A DNA stretch of 31,820 nucleotides from JBBTQX01 sp964366055 (GCA_964366055.1 CAYISE010000007.1:1-31820), one strand, 5' to 3'. Shown: positions 21,660 through 28,117, counted from the first letter of the stretch. Made by a program: numbers and translations. The notes: generated from the letters alone by a model not told the origin.

Positions 21660-24158
21660 ATGCCCGATTTCTATTTCAAAGAACCCCGCTTGTTCCTCTC
21701 CGCCGCCGGAGAATTTTTGACGCGGCTCGTTGCCTATTCCGCTTACGTTGTTCTGATATTTTCCGCGGTGACCCTCTTTTCTTCCGGCGCGAAGCCGCTT
21801 AACCGATTCGCGCTTCTCCTCGCCCTTTTCATAACGGACCGGCTGATTCACATTGGCCAAGGAGAAAGGAACTTGTCGGAACTGGGAGGCCGGAATTTAA
21901 ATCTGGCCGAAGCCGTTACTCCGGCCGCTCTTCGGATATTGAGCCGTGCTTTCCGCCAGTCATATCTCACGGGCCAGAATTTCCACCGGCTGTTTCTTTA
22001 TGAACTCGCCGAGAAGAAAGATATCCGGGAAATTTTGAGGCGCTTGGACATAAAAACCGATGACTTTATCCAGAAAATTCGGGACATTTTAAAAAAAGAA
22101 GACGGCTACCTTAAGCCGAATAAAATGGACAATCTCGCGATGATTGCGAGTATGACGCTCCGGGCATATCAAAACGCCTTGAGCGCGAACGAGAAATTTA
22201 TTGAGCCGCGCAATTTTTTCGCGGCGCTCGCGGCCGCGGACGACCCGGTTCTGAAAACGTTTTTTAACTTTTTCAACATCAATGCCGCGGACGTTCAATC
22301 GGCGACGGTTTTCGGGCGCTTCCGCCGCTTTTTCGGGCGGGTTCGTTTTCTGCCCGCCGTTTCGGGCGGTTTCGCCCACCGGCCGAAATTTCTGCGCCAT
22401 CGGGTGATGAATCGGGCTTGGACGGCGCGCCCTACGCCGACCCTGGACCAGTTCAGCGCCGATTTAACCGACCTCGCCCGCGAGAAAAAAATCGGCCTTC
22501 TTATCGGCCATGAAAAAGAATTTGGAGAATTGATTCAGATTATTTCCCGCCCCGGAAAACCGAATGTGATTTTAACGGGCGATCCCGGCGTCGGGAAGTC
22601 ATCTCTCATCGCGTATCTCGCCTTCCGGATGGTGAAGGACCAAGTGCCGCCCATTCTTTTTGACAAGCGCCTGGTCTCTCTCCAGATTAGCCGGCTGGTT
22701 TCGGACGCCACGGGAGAGGTCTTAAGCGGCCGACTCCAGAAAATCACCGAGGAAATTCTGAAGGCGGGGAATATCGTCCTTTTCATTCCCAATATGCACG
22801 ACCTGTTCCGAACGGCCGGAGAGAAATCCTTAAACGCGATTGACGCTATTCTGCCGGTCATCAAAGACAACGCGATTCCGGTGATTGGAGAAACCTATCC
22901 CCGCGAATTCAAGCAATTCATAGAGCCGCGCTCGGATTTTCTGGAGCAGTTTGAGGTGGTGCGGATAGAAGAAATTTCCGAGGAGGAAGCCGTCCGGTTT
23001 TTAATCTACGAAAGTTTGATTTTGGAGGACCAGTACCGGATTTTCATAACCTATCGGGCGATTCGCGAGGCGGTGGCTCTGGCGCGCCGGTATCTGCGCA
23101 GAAAACCTCTGCCGGGCAGCGCGGCCAACCTCCTCAAAATGGCGCTGGCGGAGGCGAGCGGGGCCAAGATGAAAATCGTGGACGCCGAGGCGGTGGCGGC
23201 CGCCGCTGAAAAACTGACGCGGATTCCGATTCAGAAGGCGGGCAAACCCGAGACGGAAAAACTCCTGAATCTGGAAGATATTATTCATGAGAAGTTTATT
23301 AATCAGGATGCGGCGGTGCGCTCGGTGGCGCGGGCCTTAAGAGAGTACCGGAGCGGACTGACCCGCCGGGGCGGTCCCATCGCCGCCTTTCTTTTCGTGG
23401 GTTCCACCGGCGTCGGGAAAACGGAGTTGGCTAAAATACTGGCCCAAATCCAATTCGGTTCCAAAGAAACGATGCAGCGTTTTGATATGTCGGAGTATCA
23501 GGATAAGACGAGCATTTTCCGCTTCATCGGCAATCCCGACGGCTCCAAAACCGGTACTCTCACGGACGCGGTCCTGGAAAAACCGTACGCGCTCATCCTC
23601 TTGGACGAATTTGAAAAAGCTCACCCCGATATCTTAAATCTGTTTCTTCAGGTTTTTGACGACGGGCGGCTCACCGACAGCTTGAACCGGACGGTAAGTT
23701 TTGAAAACACGATTATCATCGCGACATCCAATGCTCATTCGGAATTCATTAAAGTAGAAACGGAAAAGGGTCGGCCCGGCGGGGAGATCGCCGATGACCT
23801 GAAGAAAAAACTCACCGATTACTTCAAACCGGAGCTCATCAATCGTTTTTCGGATGTCATTGTTTTCCGCAATTTGAACAAAACCGAGATTGCTTCCGTG
23901 ACAAAATTGCTCATGCGGGATTTAGCCGGTTTGGTTATGGAAACGAATGGCACAGAACTCTCCTGGGACGAATCGGCCGTGAATAAATTGGCCGATCTGG
24001 GTTACAGCCCGGTTTTCGGGGCGCGGCCGTTAAGACAAGTGCTCGCCGAACGGGTCCGGAGCGTCCTGGCCGAAAAGATTTTGAGGGAAGAAATGAAACG
24101 CGGCGATAAGGTACAATTGAGTTGGGAAAACGATAAATTTGAATTCAAAGTAAAATGA
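21660..24158 (+). CDS. Membrane-anchored Clp-family (ClpB/ClpC-like) AAA+ ATPase with degenerate D1 Walker B
   Basis: 832 aa, two AAA+ modules. The N-terminus has two hydrophobic segments (about residues 22-40 and 50-62), so the protein is tethered to the membrane. Residues about 85-180 resemble a Clp N-domain. D1 has Walker A GDPGVGKS (307-314), but the Walker B acidic pair is replaced by Pro377-Asn378 (LFIPNMHDLF), so D1 probably binds but does not hydrolyse ATP. D2 is intact: GSTGVGKT (581-588), LLDEFEKAH (647-655), sensor IIIATSN and C-terminal GARPLRQVL with the sensor-2 Arg. No ClpB middle domain and no (I/L)GF ClpP-docking tripeptide are evident after the D2 sensor-1 region. Likely an unfoldase or disaggregase at the membrane. 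It overlaps the MFS gene by ATGA. Confidence 0.88.
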   Translation: MPDFYFKEPRLFLSAAGEFLTRLVAYSAYVVLIFSAVTLFSSGAKPLNRFALLLALFITDRLIHIGQGERNLSELGGRNLNLAEAVTPAALRILSRAFRQSYLTGQNFHRLFLYELAEKKDIREILRRLDIKTDDFIQKIRDILKKEDGYLKPNKMDNLAMIASMTLRAYQNALSANEKFIEPRNFFAALAAADDPVLKTFFNFFNINAADVQSATVFGRFRRFFGRVRFLPAVSGGFAHRPKFLRHRVMNRAWTARPTPTLDQFSADLTDLAREKKIGLLIGHEKEFGELIQIISRPGKPNVILTGDPGVGKSSLIAYLAFRMVKDQVPPILFDKRLVSLQISRLVSDATGEVLSGRLQKITEEILKAGNIVLFIPNMHDLFRTAGEKSLNAIDAILPVIKDNAIPVIGETYPREFKQFIEPRSDFLEQFEVVRIEEISEEEAVRFLIYESLILEDQYRIFITYRAIREAVALARRYLRRKPLPGSAANLLKMALAEASGAKMKIVDAEAVAAAAEKLTRIPIQKAGKPETEKLLNLEDIIHEKFINQDAAVRSVARALREYRSGLTRRGGPIAAFLFVGSTGVGKTELAKILAQIQFGSKETMQRFDMSEYQDKTSIFRFIGNPDGSKTGTLTDAVLEKPYALILLDEFEKAHPDILNLFLQVFDDGRLTDSLNRTVSFENTIIIATSNAHSEFIKVETEKGRPGGEIADDLKKKLTDYFKPELINRFSDVIVFRNLNKTEIASVTKLLMRDLAGLVMETNGTELSWDESAVNKLADLGYSPVFGARPLRQVLAERVRSVLAEKILREEMKRGDKVQLSWENDKFEFKVK

Positions 24159-24826
24159 AATTCAGCGTCAACATAAATTTTAATTTCCGGGATTTGAAGG
24201 TGAACCGTTTAATCCGTTTTTTCGTGATAGCCGATTTGCTTTTCTGGAGCGGGTGGGGATTCATTAACCCCGTCTTCGCTCTTTTTATCGTGAATCGGAT
24301 AGCGGGCGCGACGGTCGTAACGGTCGGTCTGGCCTCGGCTATTTACTGGGTGACGAAGGCCTTGTTCCAGATGCCCGTGGCGATTTATCTGGATAAGCAC
24401 GAAGGCGAACGCGATGATTTCCACGCCCTCGTTTCCGGCTTGATGCTGGCGGGGATAGCGGCGCTCTCTTTTTTGCTGGTAAAAACGGTGGCGGGATTAT
24501 ACCTCGTTATTTTTCTGCAAGCCCTGGCCTTCGGCCTTTACACGCCGGCCTGGTCGGCGATTTTTTCGCGCCATCTGGATAGAAAAAATAACGCCTTTAA
24601 TTGGTCGCTGGATCAGACGGTCGTCGGCTTGGCCCTGGGAATAACGGCTTTTGTCGGTTCGGCGCTGGTGGCCATTTTCGGCTTTGACGCCATTTTCATC
24701 TGCGCGAGCGCTCTTTCTTTCGCCAGCGCGATTCTCTTGCTTTTTGTGCCGGATTTGATACTGCCGGAGGTGAAAAACGAGGAGCCGTTGATTCGGGACC
24801 ACAATCCCGCTAATGTGGGGAGGTAA
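24155..24826 (+). CDS. Half-size MFS-type membrane protein, 223 aa
   Basis: About six hydrophobic segments (LLFWSGWGFINPVFALFIV, VTVGLASAIYWVTKALF, LMLAGIAALSFLLV, LYLVIFLQALAFGLYTPAWS, VVGLALGITAFVGSALVAIFG, AIFICASALSFASAILLLFV). The loop IYLDKHEGERDDF resembles the MFS loop 2-3 motif with Asp-Lys. Ordinary MFS carriers have twelve helices and about 400 residues, so this is one half. It could work as a dimer or be a relic. The start overlaps the Clp gene stop (ATGA), indicating co-translation. The end carries GGGGAGG, which serves as SD for the Nudix gene. Substrate unknown. Confidence 0.7.
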   Translation: MKFSVNINFNFRDLKVNRLIRFFVIADLLFWSGWGFINPVFALFIVNRIAGATVVTVGLASAIYWVTKALFQMPVAIYLDKHEGERDDFHALVSGLMLAGIAALSFLLVKTVAGLYLVIFLQALAFGLYTPAWSAIFSRHLDRKNNAFNWSLDQTVVGLALGITAFVGSALVAIFGFDAIFICASALSFASAILLLFVPDLILPEVKNEEPLIRDHNPANVGR

Positions 24827-24833
24827 CCCGATT

Positions 24834-25310
24834 ATGATTAATAACAGAGAGATTTCCGCCGGCGCGATTATTTACCGGCGGACAAACGAGGGTCCGAAAT
24901 TTTTGATTTTGTACAACGGCGGCAATTACTGGAATTTTCCCAAAGGCAAACTGGCTGAAGGGGAGCGCAGTTTCCGGGCGGCTCTGCGGGAGGTCTGGGA
25001 AGAAACCGGCTTGAGTTTCCGGGACCTAAAGTTTTCGGACCGGTTTAAGGTAGAGGACCACTTCACTTACGTGAGAAATCGGCAGAAAATATTTAAAACC
25101 GTTACCTATTACCTCGCCGAGACCGGTAATCCTTATGTCCGGCTCAAAATAAAGCCGGAGAATATCCCCGGCGAGAAGCACCAGGGCTATGGCTGGTTTC
25201 TCTATCAGGACGCTTTGCGCATTCTGAAGGCGCCGAATTTGAGGAGCAGTTTAAAAAAGGCCTTTGACCTTATTTTAGACCGAGTAAGAAAACCGCGGCC
25301 AGAAAAATAA
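24834..25310 (+). CDS. Nudix hydrolase
   Basis: 158 aa, single Nudix domain. The Nudix box G-x5-E-x7-REVWEETGL is complete (starting GKLAEGERSF, near residues 43-65) and follows WNFPKGK. Such enzymes hydrolyse nucleoside diphosphate derivatives (for example ADP-sugars, Ap4A or oxidised nucleotides) with Mg2+ in the cytoplasm. The context does not fix the substrate. The start at ATG 24834 is preferred over ATG 24813 because GGGGAGG lies 10 nt upstream and the extra seven residues add nothing conserved. A bidirectional terminator shared with rplT follows immediately. It is the last gene of the Clp-MFS run. Confidence 0.9.
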   Translation: MINNREISAGAIIYRRTNEGPKFLILYNGGNYWNFPKGKLAEGERSFRAALREVWEETGLSFRDLKFSDRFKVEDHFTYVRNRQKIFKTVTYYLAETGNPYVRLKIKPENIPGEKHQGYGWFLYQDALRILKAPNLRSSLKKAFDLILDRVRKPRPEK

Positions 25311-25333
25311 AAACCTCGTTAAGAGGTTTTTAT
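25307..25333. terminator. Bidirectional rho-independent terminator between Nudix gene and rplT
   Basis: An 11-bp stem (25307-25317 with 25323-25333) has a GTTAA loop and A- and T-rich ends that give a U tract in both directions. It overlaps the last codons of both convergent genes. Confidence 0.85.
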
Positions 25334-25674
25334 TTCACGAACTCCATGATTTTCTTGAAAATTTCCGGTTCGTTCTGGGCCAAGTCCGCGAGAATTTTTC
25401 TGTCTAACTTCACATTCTTTTTATTCAGGGCGTTTATGAAGTGGCTGTATTTCATTCCCTCATTCCGGACGGCGGCGTTGATTTGAACCTGCCACAGCCG
25501 GCGGTAGTCGCGCTTCTTCTCCTTCCGGCCCTTGAACTTGCGGGAAAGTCCGTGAAGCAAGGCCTCCTTCGCCGCTCGTTCTTTGGACTTGCGGCCCCAG
25601 CGGAAGCCCTTCGTCTGCTTCAATAATCTCTCTCTTTTTTTGTGGGCAGTAGCGCCCCGTTTTACTCTCGGCAT
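25330..25674 (-). CDS. rplT: Ribosomal protein L20
   Basis: 114 aa, the usual length. The N-terminus MPRVKRGATAHKKRERLLKQ and the segments GFRWGRKSKERAAKEAL, KKRDYRRLWQVQINAAVR and YSHFINALNKKNVKLDRKILADLA are the conserved L20 sequence. L20 binds 23S rRNA early in large-subunit assembly, and in several bacteria it represses its own operon by binding the mRNA. It is the last gene of infC-rpmI-rplT and lies 122 nt after rpmI; that gap contains an inverted repeat. There is no clear SD. Confidence 0.97.
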   Translation of the reverse strand: MPRVKRGATAHKKRERLLKQTKGFRWGRKSKERAAKEALLHGLSRKFKGRKEKKRDYRRLWQVQINAAVRNEGMKYSHFINALNKKNVKLDRKILADLAQNEPEIFKKIMEFVK

Positions 25675-25751
25675 GCCAATGTTATCTAAATGTTTCCTTT
25701 TTGTTTTTCATAATTCTTGTCAGCGCAATGAAGGCGGGGTGAGGTTTTGTA

Positions 25752-25788
25752 TCTAAAATTTCTACATGCGTTCATTTGAAATTTTAGA
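25752..25788 (-). promoter_or_regulatory. Intercistronic inverted repeat between rpmI and rplT
   Basis: A perfect 11-bp stem TCTAAAATTTC (25752-25762) / GAAATTTTAGA (25778-25788) has a 15-nt loop in the 122-nt spacer. There is no strong T tract after it on the minus strand, so it is more likely an mRNA processing or L20-binding element than a terminator (inference). Confidence 0.5.
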
Positions 25789-25796
25789 CAAAGCCC

Positions 25797-25967
25797 TTAA
25801 AAGTATCTTTTTATTTTTTTTGCGCTGATGTAAAGGTCCCGCCCATTCTTTTTTCTCTTCATTTGAACCGTGTTTTTGTTGGCCCGGGAATGGCCGAGCG
25901 CCGTCGCGCGGCGCAGAATCTTGCCCGACTTCTTGATTTTGATTCTCTTGGAAACGCTTTTTTGCAT
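25797..25967 (-). CDS. rpmI: Ribosomal protein L35
   Basis: 56 aa on the minus strand, ATG at 25967 and TAA at 25797-25799. The sequence begins MQKSVSKRIKIKKSGKILRR and continues ATALGHSRANKNTVQMKRKK. The Lys-rich start, SGKI-RR core and H-R-NK pattern are those of L35, in a form typical of patescibacterial genomes. It starts 3 nt after the infC stop and precedes rplT, the canonical infC-rpmI-rplT order. L35 is a small late-binding protein of the large subunit. It falls below a 60-residue ORF cutoff and is easily missed. Confidence 0.9.
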   Translation of the reverse strand: MQKSVSKRIKIKKSGKILRRATALGHSRANKNTVQMKRKKNGRDLYISAKKIKRYF

Positions 25968-25970
25968 GGT

Positions 25971-26471
25971 TTATTTCTTGGTAATCTGGGTGACGAAGCC
26001 CCGACCGCCCTGTCTCGGCTCCATCGTGACCTCGTGGGAAACGGTAATCATCTTAAGGAATTCCCGCATTTTCTGCAAGGCCCAGTCCTTATTTCCCTTC
26101 TCGCGGCCCCTTAAAAATATGCCGATTTCCACTTTATGGCCCTCGTTCAAAAATTCCTCCGCCCTCCTGGCTTTGATTTGGAGGTCGTTCAAAGCGGATC
26201 TTGGCGAGATGCGCACCTGTTTTAACTCCTTTTGTTTTTGGGTTTGGCGCTGTTTTCTTTCTTCCTTGCCCTGATAGTAGCGGAACTTGTCAAAGCTCAT
26301 AATCCGCGCGACGGGCGGCTGGGCCGTGGGCGCGATTTCAATAAGGTCAAGGGATTTTTGCCGGGCGAGCGCGAGGGCCTCCTCTTTTTTCATAACGCCC
26401 AGATTTTCTCCGGCCTCGCCGATAACCCGAAGCTCCGGCGCGGTTATTTGATTGTTGATTCGGTTTTGGAT
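25971..26471 (-). CDS. infC: Translation initiation factor IF-3, with a non-canonical start codon
   Basis: IF-3 binds the 30S subunit and checks the start codon. The conserved N-terminus NRINNQITAPELRVIGEAGENLGV is encoded upstream of the first ATG (26393), which would remove it. In the whole frame upstream of that ATG, back beyond 26501, there is no ATG, GTG, TTG or CTG. Translation must therefore begin at ATC 26471 (166 aa, used here), at ATT 26501 (12 residues before NRIN, as in E. coli IF-3), or at another AUA/AUC/AUU codon. E. coli infC also starts with AUU, which IF-3 itself disfavours as autoregulation. The linker is Lys/Gln-rich, and the C-domain (VEIGIFLRGREKGNKDWAL) is intact. First gene of the operon, behind a structured leader. 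Confidence 0.88.
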   Translation of the reverse strand: MQNRINNQITAPELRVIGEAGENLGVMKKEEALALARQKSLDLIEIAPTAQPPVARIMSFDKFRYYQGKEERKQRQTQKQKELKQVRISPRSALNDLQIKARRAEEFLNEGHKVEIGIFLRGREKGNKDWALQKMREFLKMITVSHEVTMEPRQGGRGFVTQITKK

Positions 26472-26496
26472 AAGAGAATGATAACAGTTATATTTA

Positions 26497-26535
26497 GAAA
26501 TAAAAAGAGCTTCCTCTGAAAAAACAGGAAGCTCT
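26497..26535 (-). terminator. Leader terminator (attenuator) of the infC operon
   Basis: On the minus strand a perfect 10-bp stem AGAGCTTCCT (26535-26526) / AGGAAGCTCT (26515-26506) has a 10-nt loop and is followed by TTTTTATTT. It lies immediately before infC and overlaps the possible ATT start at 26501. It therefore could stop transcription before the operon, and its 3' arm contains AGGA that could act as SD. Confidence 0.8.
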
Positions 26536-26620
26536 CGCTCATGACTGGACCTTGTTGGTCCCAGTTATTTTTGGGTCGTTTACGACCCGCATTTTTACTT
26601 ATTCGCAATATCAAACTGCT
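26497..26620 (-). ncRNA. Structured 5' leader of infC-rpmI-rplT (candidate L20- or IF3-responsive attenuator)
   Basis: From the predicted start near 26620 the leader contains three hairpins in order. The first is GGGTCG-TAAA-CGACCC (26588-26573). The second is CTGGGACC/GGTCCAG with one bulge (26565-26544). The third is the terminator hairpin. Known infC-rpmI-rplT operons are controlled by L20 through leader attenuation in Bacillus and by a translational pseudoknot in E. coli. A similar role here is inferred from position and structure. Confidence 0.6.
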
Positions 26621-26639
26621 AACCTAATTATAGCAGTTT
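26613..26639 (-). promoter_or_regulatory. infC operon promoter with a palindrome across the -10 box
   Basis: On the minus strand TATAAT (26632-26627) is the -10. TTTACA lies 15 bp upstream, a short spacer. A perfect 9-bp inverted repeat AAACTGCTA (26613-26621) / TAGCAGTTT (26631-26639) is centred on the -10 and start region, as an operator would be. Confidence 0.6.
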
Positions 26640-26662
26640 CTGAATTTTGTAAAACCGCCGGT

Positions 26663-26671
26663 TGTGGATAA
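26663..26671 (-). promoter_or_regulatory. Single perfect DnaA box (TTATCCACA)
   Basis: TGTGGATAA on plus equals TTATCCACA on minus, matching the DnaA-box consensus exactly. It is isolated, about 30 bp upstream of the infC promoter -10. No cluster is present, so it is not evidence for an origin. Confidence 0.4.
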
Positions 26672-26680
26672 CTAATTTTG

Positions 26681-27076
26681 CTACCCGCTCGTTTTCCCGT
26701 CAAAGTGCTCCTCATTCCTTTCCGCCTCGTCCTTCGTGGCGTGAATTGTGCCGTCCTTGTGGTTGGGCGGAGAATAGATCGTATAGAGCTTCATTTTCCT
26801 GTCGGCCGAGGTGTTTATGATGTTATGCCGGGTGCCGGCCGGTACCACGATGGCCGAGCCGTCTTCTATCGCGTGTTCTGCGCCGTCTAAGATTGCCTTG
26901 CCCGCGCCTTCTTCAATTCTTAAGAACTGGTCCAGCTGATGAATTTCTTCGCCGATCTCCTCGCCGGGTTTTAGGGCCATTAAGACCAACTGGCTATGAC
27001 GGGCGGTATAGAGGACCTTTCGGAAGTTCTCGTTCTCCCTCGTCAACTTCTCAATATTATCTGCGTAACCTTTCAT
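26681..27076 (-). CDS. Cupin-domain protein
   Basis: 131 aa, a single beta-barrel domain. Recognisable cupin features are PGEEIGEEIHQLDQFLRIEEG (motif 1, with His and Glu metal-ligand positions) and IVVPAGTRHNIINTS (motif 2 with His). It probably binds a metal ion; similar small cupins are annotated as sugar isomerase- or storage-like proteins of unknown substrate. ATG 27076 is chosen because a TATAAT ends 7 nt upstream; upstream ATGs at 27100 and 27085 overlap the promoter. It stands alone between the ssrA terminator and the infC leader. Confidence 0.82.
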   Translation of the reverse strand: MKGYADNIEKLTRENENFRKVLYTARHSQLVLMALKPGEEIGEEIHQLDQFLRIEEGAGKAILDGAEHAIEDGSAIVVPAGTRHNIINTSADRKMKLYTIYSPPNHKDGTIHATKDEAERNEEHFDGKTSG

Positions 27077-27083
27077 CTGAAAC

Positions 27084-27112
27084 ATTATAGCTGAAAACAT
27101 TCATCAATCCAA
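27084..27112 (-). promoter_or_regulatory. Promoter TTGGAT-N17-TATAAT for the cupin gene
   Basis: On the minus strand TTGGAT (27112-27107) and TATAAT (27089-27084) are 17 bp apart. The -10 ends 7 nt before the ATG at 27076, again a leaderless arrangement. Confidence 0.6.
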
Positions 27113-27118
27113 TCCGTC

Positions 27119-27162
27119 AAACAAAACTACCGCTCTTATGCATAAGAGCGGTAGTTTTGTTT
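27119..27162 (-). terminator. Terminator of ssrA: perfect 44-bp palindrome
   Basis: Bases 27119-27140 are fully complementary to 27141-27162, centred on ATG|CAT. It lies 4 nt beyond the 3' end of tmRNA. On the minus strand the right arm ends GTTTTGTTT. Confidence 0.85.
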
Positions 27163-27166
27163 TTCT

Positions 27167-27481
27167 TGGTGGAGATGGCGGGAATTGGACCCGCGTACGG
27201 AATGACTCTGCGAGCGTTTCTACAAGTTTAGTCCTTTGATAAACTCGGGACGGGTTTGTTCTCCTGATTTAGCCGGAAATACGGAGAACGGATTTCTCCG
27301 GCGAGTCCGCGATATGACACCGGCGATCTCCCGGCGGACATTGGAGGCCGATGCGGCATTACGCGAAAGCGAATGCCGGGACTGCTGTTTTGTTGGCAGT
27401 TATCTTAGAAGCCGTTTTAGTGAGCGGCCGGCTCAGCTTGCCGCGCTTGCTTCGCGCATCCCGTCGAAGCCGATCATCCCC
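27167..27481 (-). ncRNA. ssrA: tmRNA (transfer-messenger RNA)
   Basis: 315 nt on the minus strand. The 5' end GGGGAUGAUCGGCUUCGACG is the standard tmRNA start. It pairs with CAUCUCC near the 3' end, which is followed by ACCA with CCA encoded. The T arm reads GCGGGUCCAAUUCCCGC. The tag frame starts at GCC (27397) and ends at TAA (27361-27359), encoding ANKTAVPAFAFA. The RNA rescues stalled ribosomes by adding this degradation tag. Its partner smpB is immediately upstream on the same strand. Confidence 0.95.
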
Positions 27482-27512
27482 AGATGGAAATTTTTAATTT
27501 CCAATTTTTAAA

Positions 27513-27956
27513 CTACTCTCGAACAGCCCAGCGAATCTCCTTTTGAACCTCCCGTTTCTTTATTATATCCCGCTTGTCCGTCTTCTTGAGGGGTCTGCCC
27601 AAACCAAGCTTGAGCTTGATTAAGCGGTTTTTAGTGTAAACCTCAAGCGGCAGGAGAGTCAAATTGTTTTTGTGAAGTTTGCCTACGAGGTAACCTATCT
27701 CTTTTTTGGCGAGCAAAATCCGCCGGGAGCGGCCCGGGTCGTAATCCTTCGGGGTATTTTTCGGCTGATAGGGCGGAATCATGGAATTCAAAAGCCACGC
27801 CTCGTTATGGCGGATGACGACATAGCTCCCCGCGATCTGCGCGTGGCCGCTTTTCACCGCCTTGACTTCGTATCCCTTCAGGGCGATGCCCGCCTCAAAC
27901 TTTTCCAGGATTTCGTAATCAAAACTCCCGCGTTTATTAAATGCCAATGAGGACAT
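27513..27956 (-). CDS. smpB: SsrA-binding protein SmpB
   Basis: 147 aa, normal length. SLAFNKRGSFDYEILEKFEAGIALKGYEVKA and the segments GSYVVIRHNEAWLLNSMI, KKEIGYLVGKLHKNNLTLLPL and YTKNRLIKLKLGLGRPLKKTDKRDIIKKRE are the SmpB core and basic tail that reads the empty A site. The protein binds the tRNA-like part of tmRNA. The gene ends 31 nt before the tmRNA 5' end on the same strand. The spacer contains an AATTTCC-like inverted repeat (GGAAATT/AATTTCC). There is no SD. Upstream lies a 154-bp inverted-repeat element. Confidence 0.96.
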   Translation of the reverse strand: MSSLAFNKRGSFDYEILEKFEAGIALKGYEVKAVKSGHAQIAGSYVVIRHNEAWLLNSMIPPYQPKNTPKDYDPGRSRRILLAKKEIGYLVGKLHKNNLTLLPLEVYTKNRLIKLKLGLGRPLKKTDKRDIIKKREVQKEIRWAVRE

Positions 27957-27963
27957 ATTTTGA

Positions 27964-28117
27964 CTTTGAATTATGAAATAGAAAACTGTAACCCCGCTTC
28001 GCTTTATTTCCAGCGATAAAGCTCGCTGCTTTCAAGGGTTTTTGCTCTCTGCTTCGCAGAGAGACCAAGCCAAAAACCCTTTCAAGAGGTTACAATTTTC
28101 TATTTCATAATTCAAAG
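27964..28117. repeat. MITE-like 154-bp element with 30-bp terminal inverted repeats
   Basis: The arms 27964-27993 and 28088-28117 are complementary over 30 bp with one mismatch. Inside lie a nested 11-bp stem AAGGGTTTTTG (28034-28044) / CAAAAACCCTT (28071-28081) and an 8-bp hairpin CTCTCTGC-TTC-GCAGAGAG (28045-28063). There is no coding frame. It sits between divergent smpB and argS. CATAAT near each outer end faces outward and could be part of promoters. The remaining 28118-28190 has short inverted repeats (TTAAGAG/CTCTTAA) and a TAAATT 6 nt before argS. Confidence 0.75.

Noticed and set aside
26663..26671. Replication origin near the DnaA box
   Set aside because: Only one box is present, without an AT-rich unwinding region, dnaA or dnaN nearby.
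27167..27210. 3' half of a tRNA-Ala
   Set aside because: The T arm and CCA belong to the tRNA-like domain of tmRNA, whose 5' part and tag frame are present upstream on the same strand.
27236..27511. 91-aa plus-strand ORF
   Set aside because: It lies almost wholly within the tmRNA gene on the opposite strand and has no protein features.
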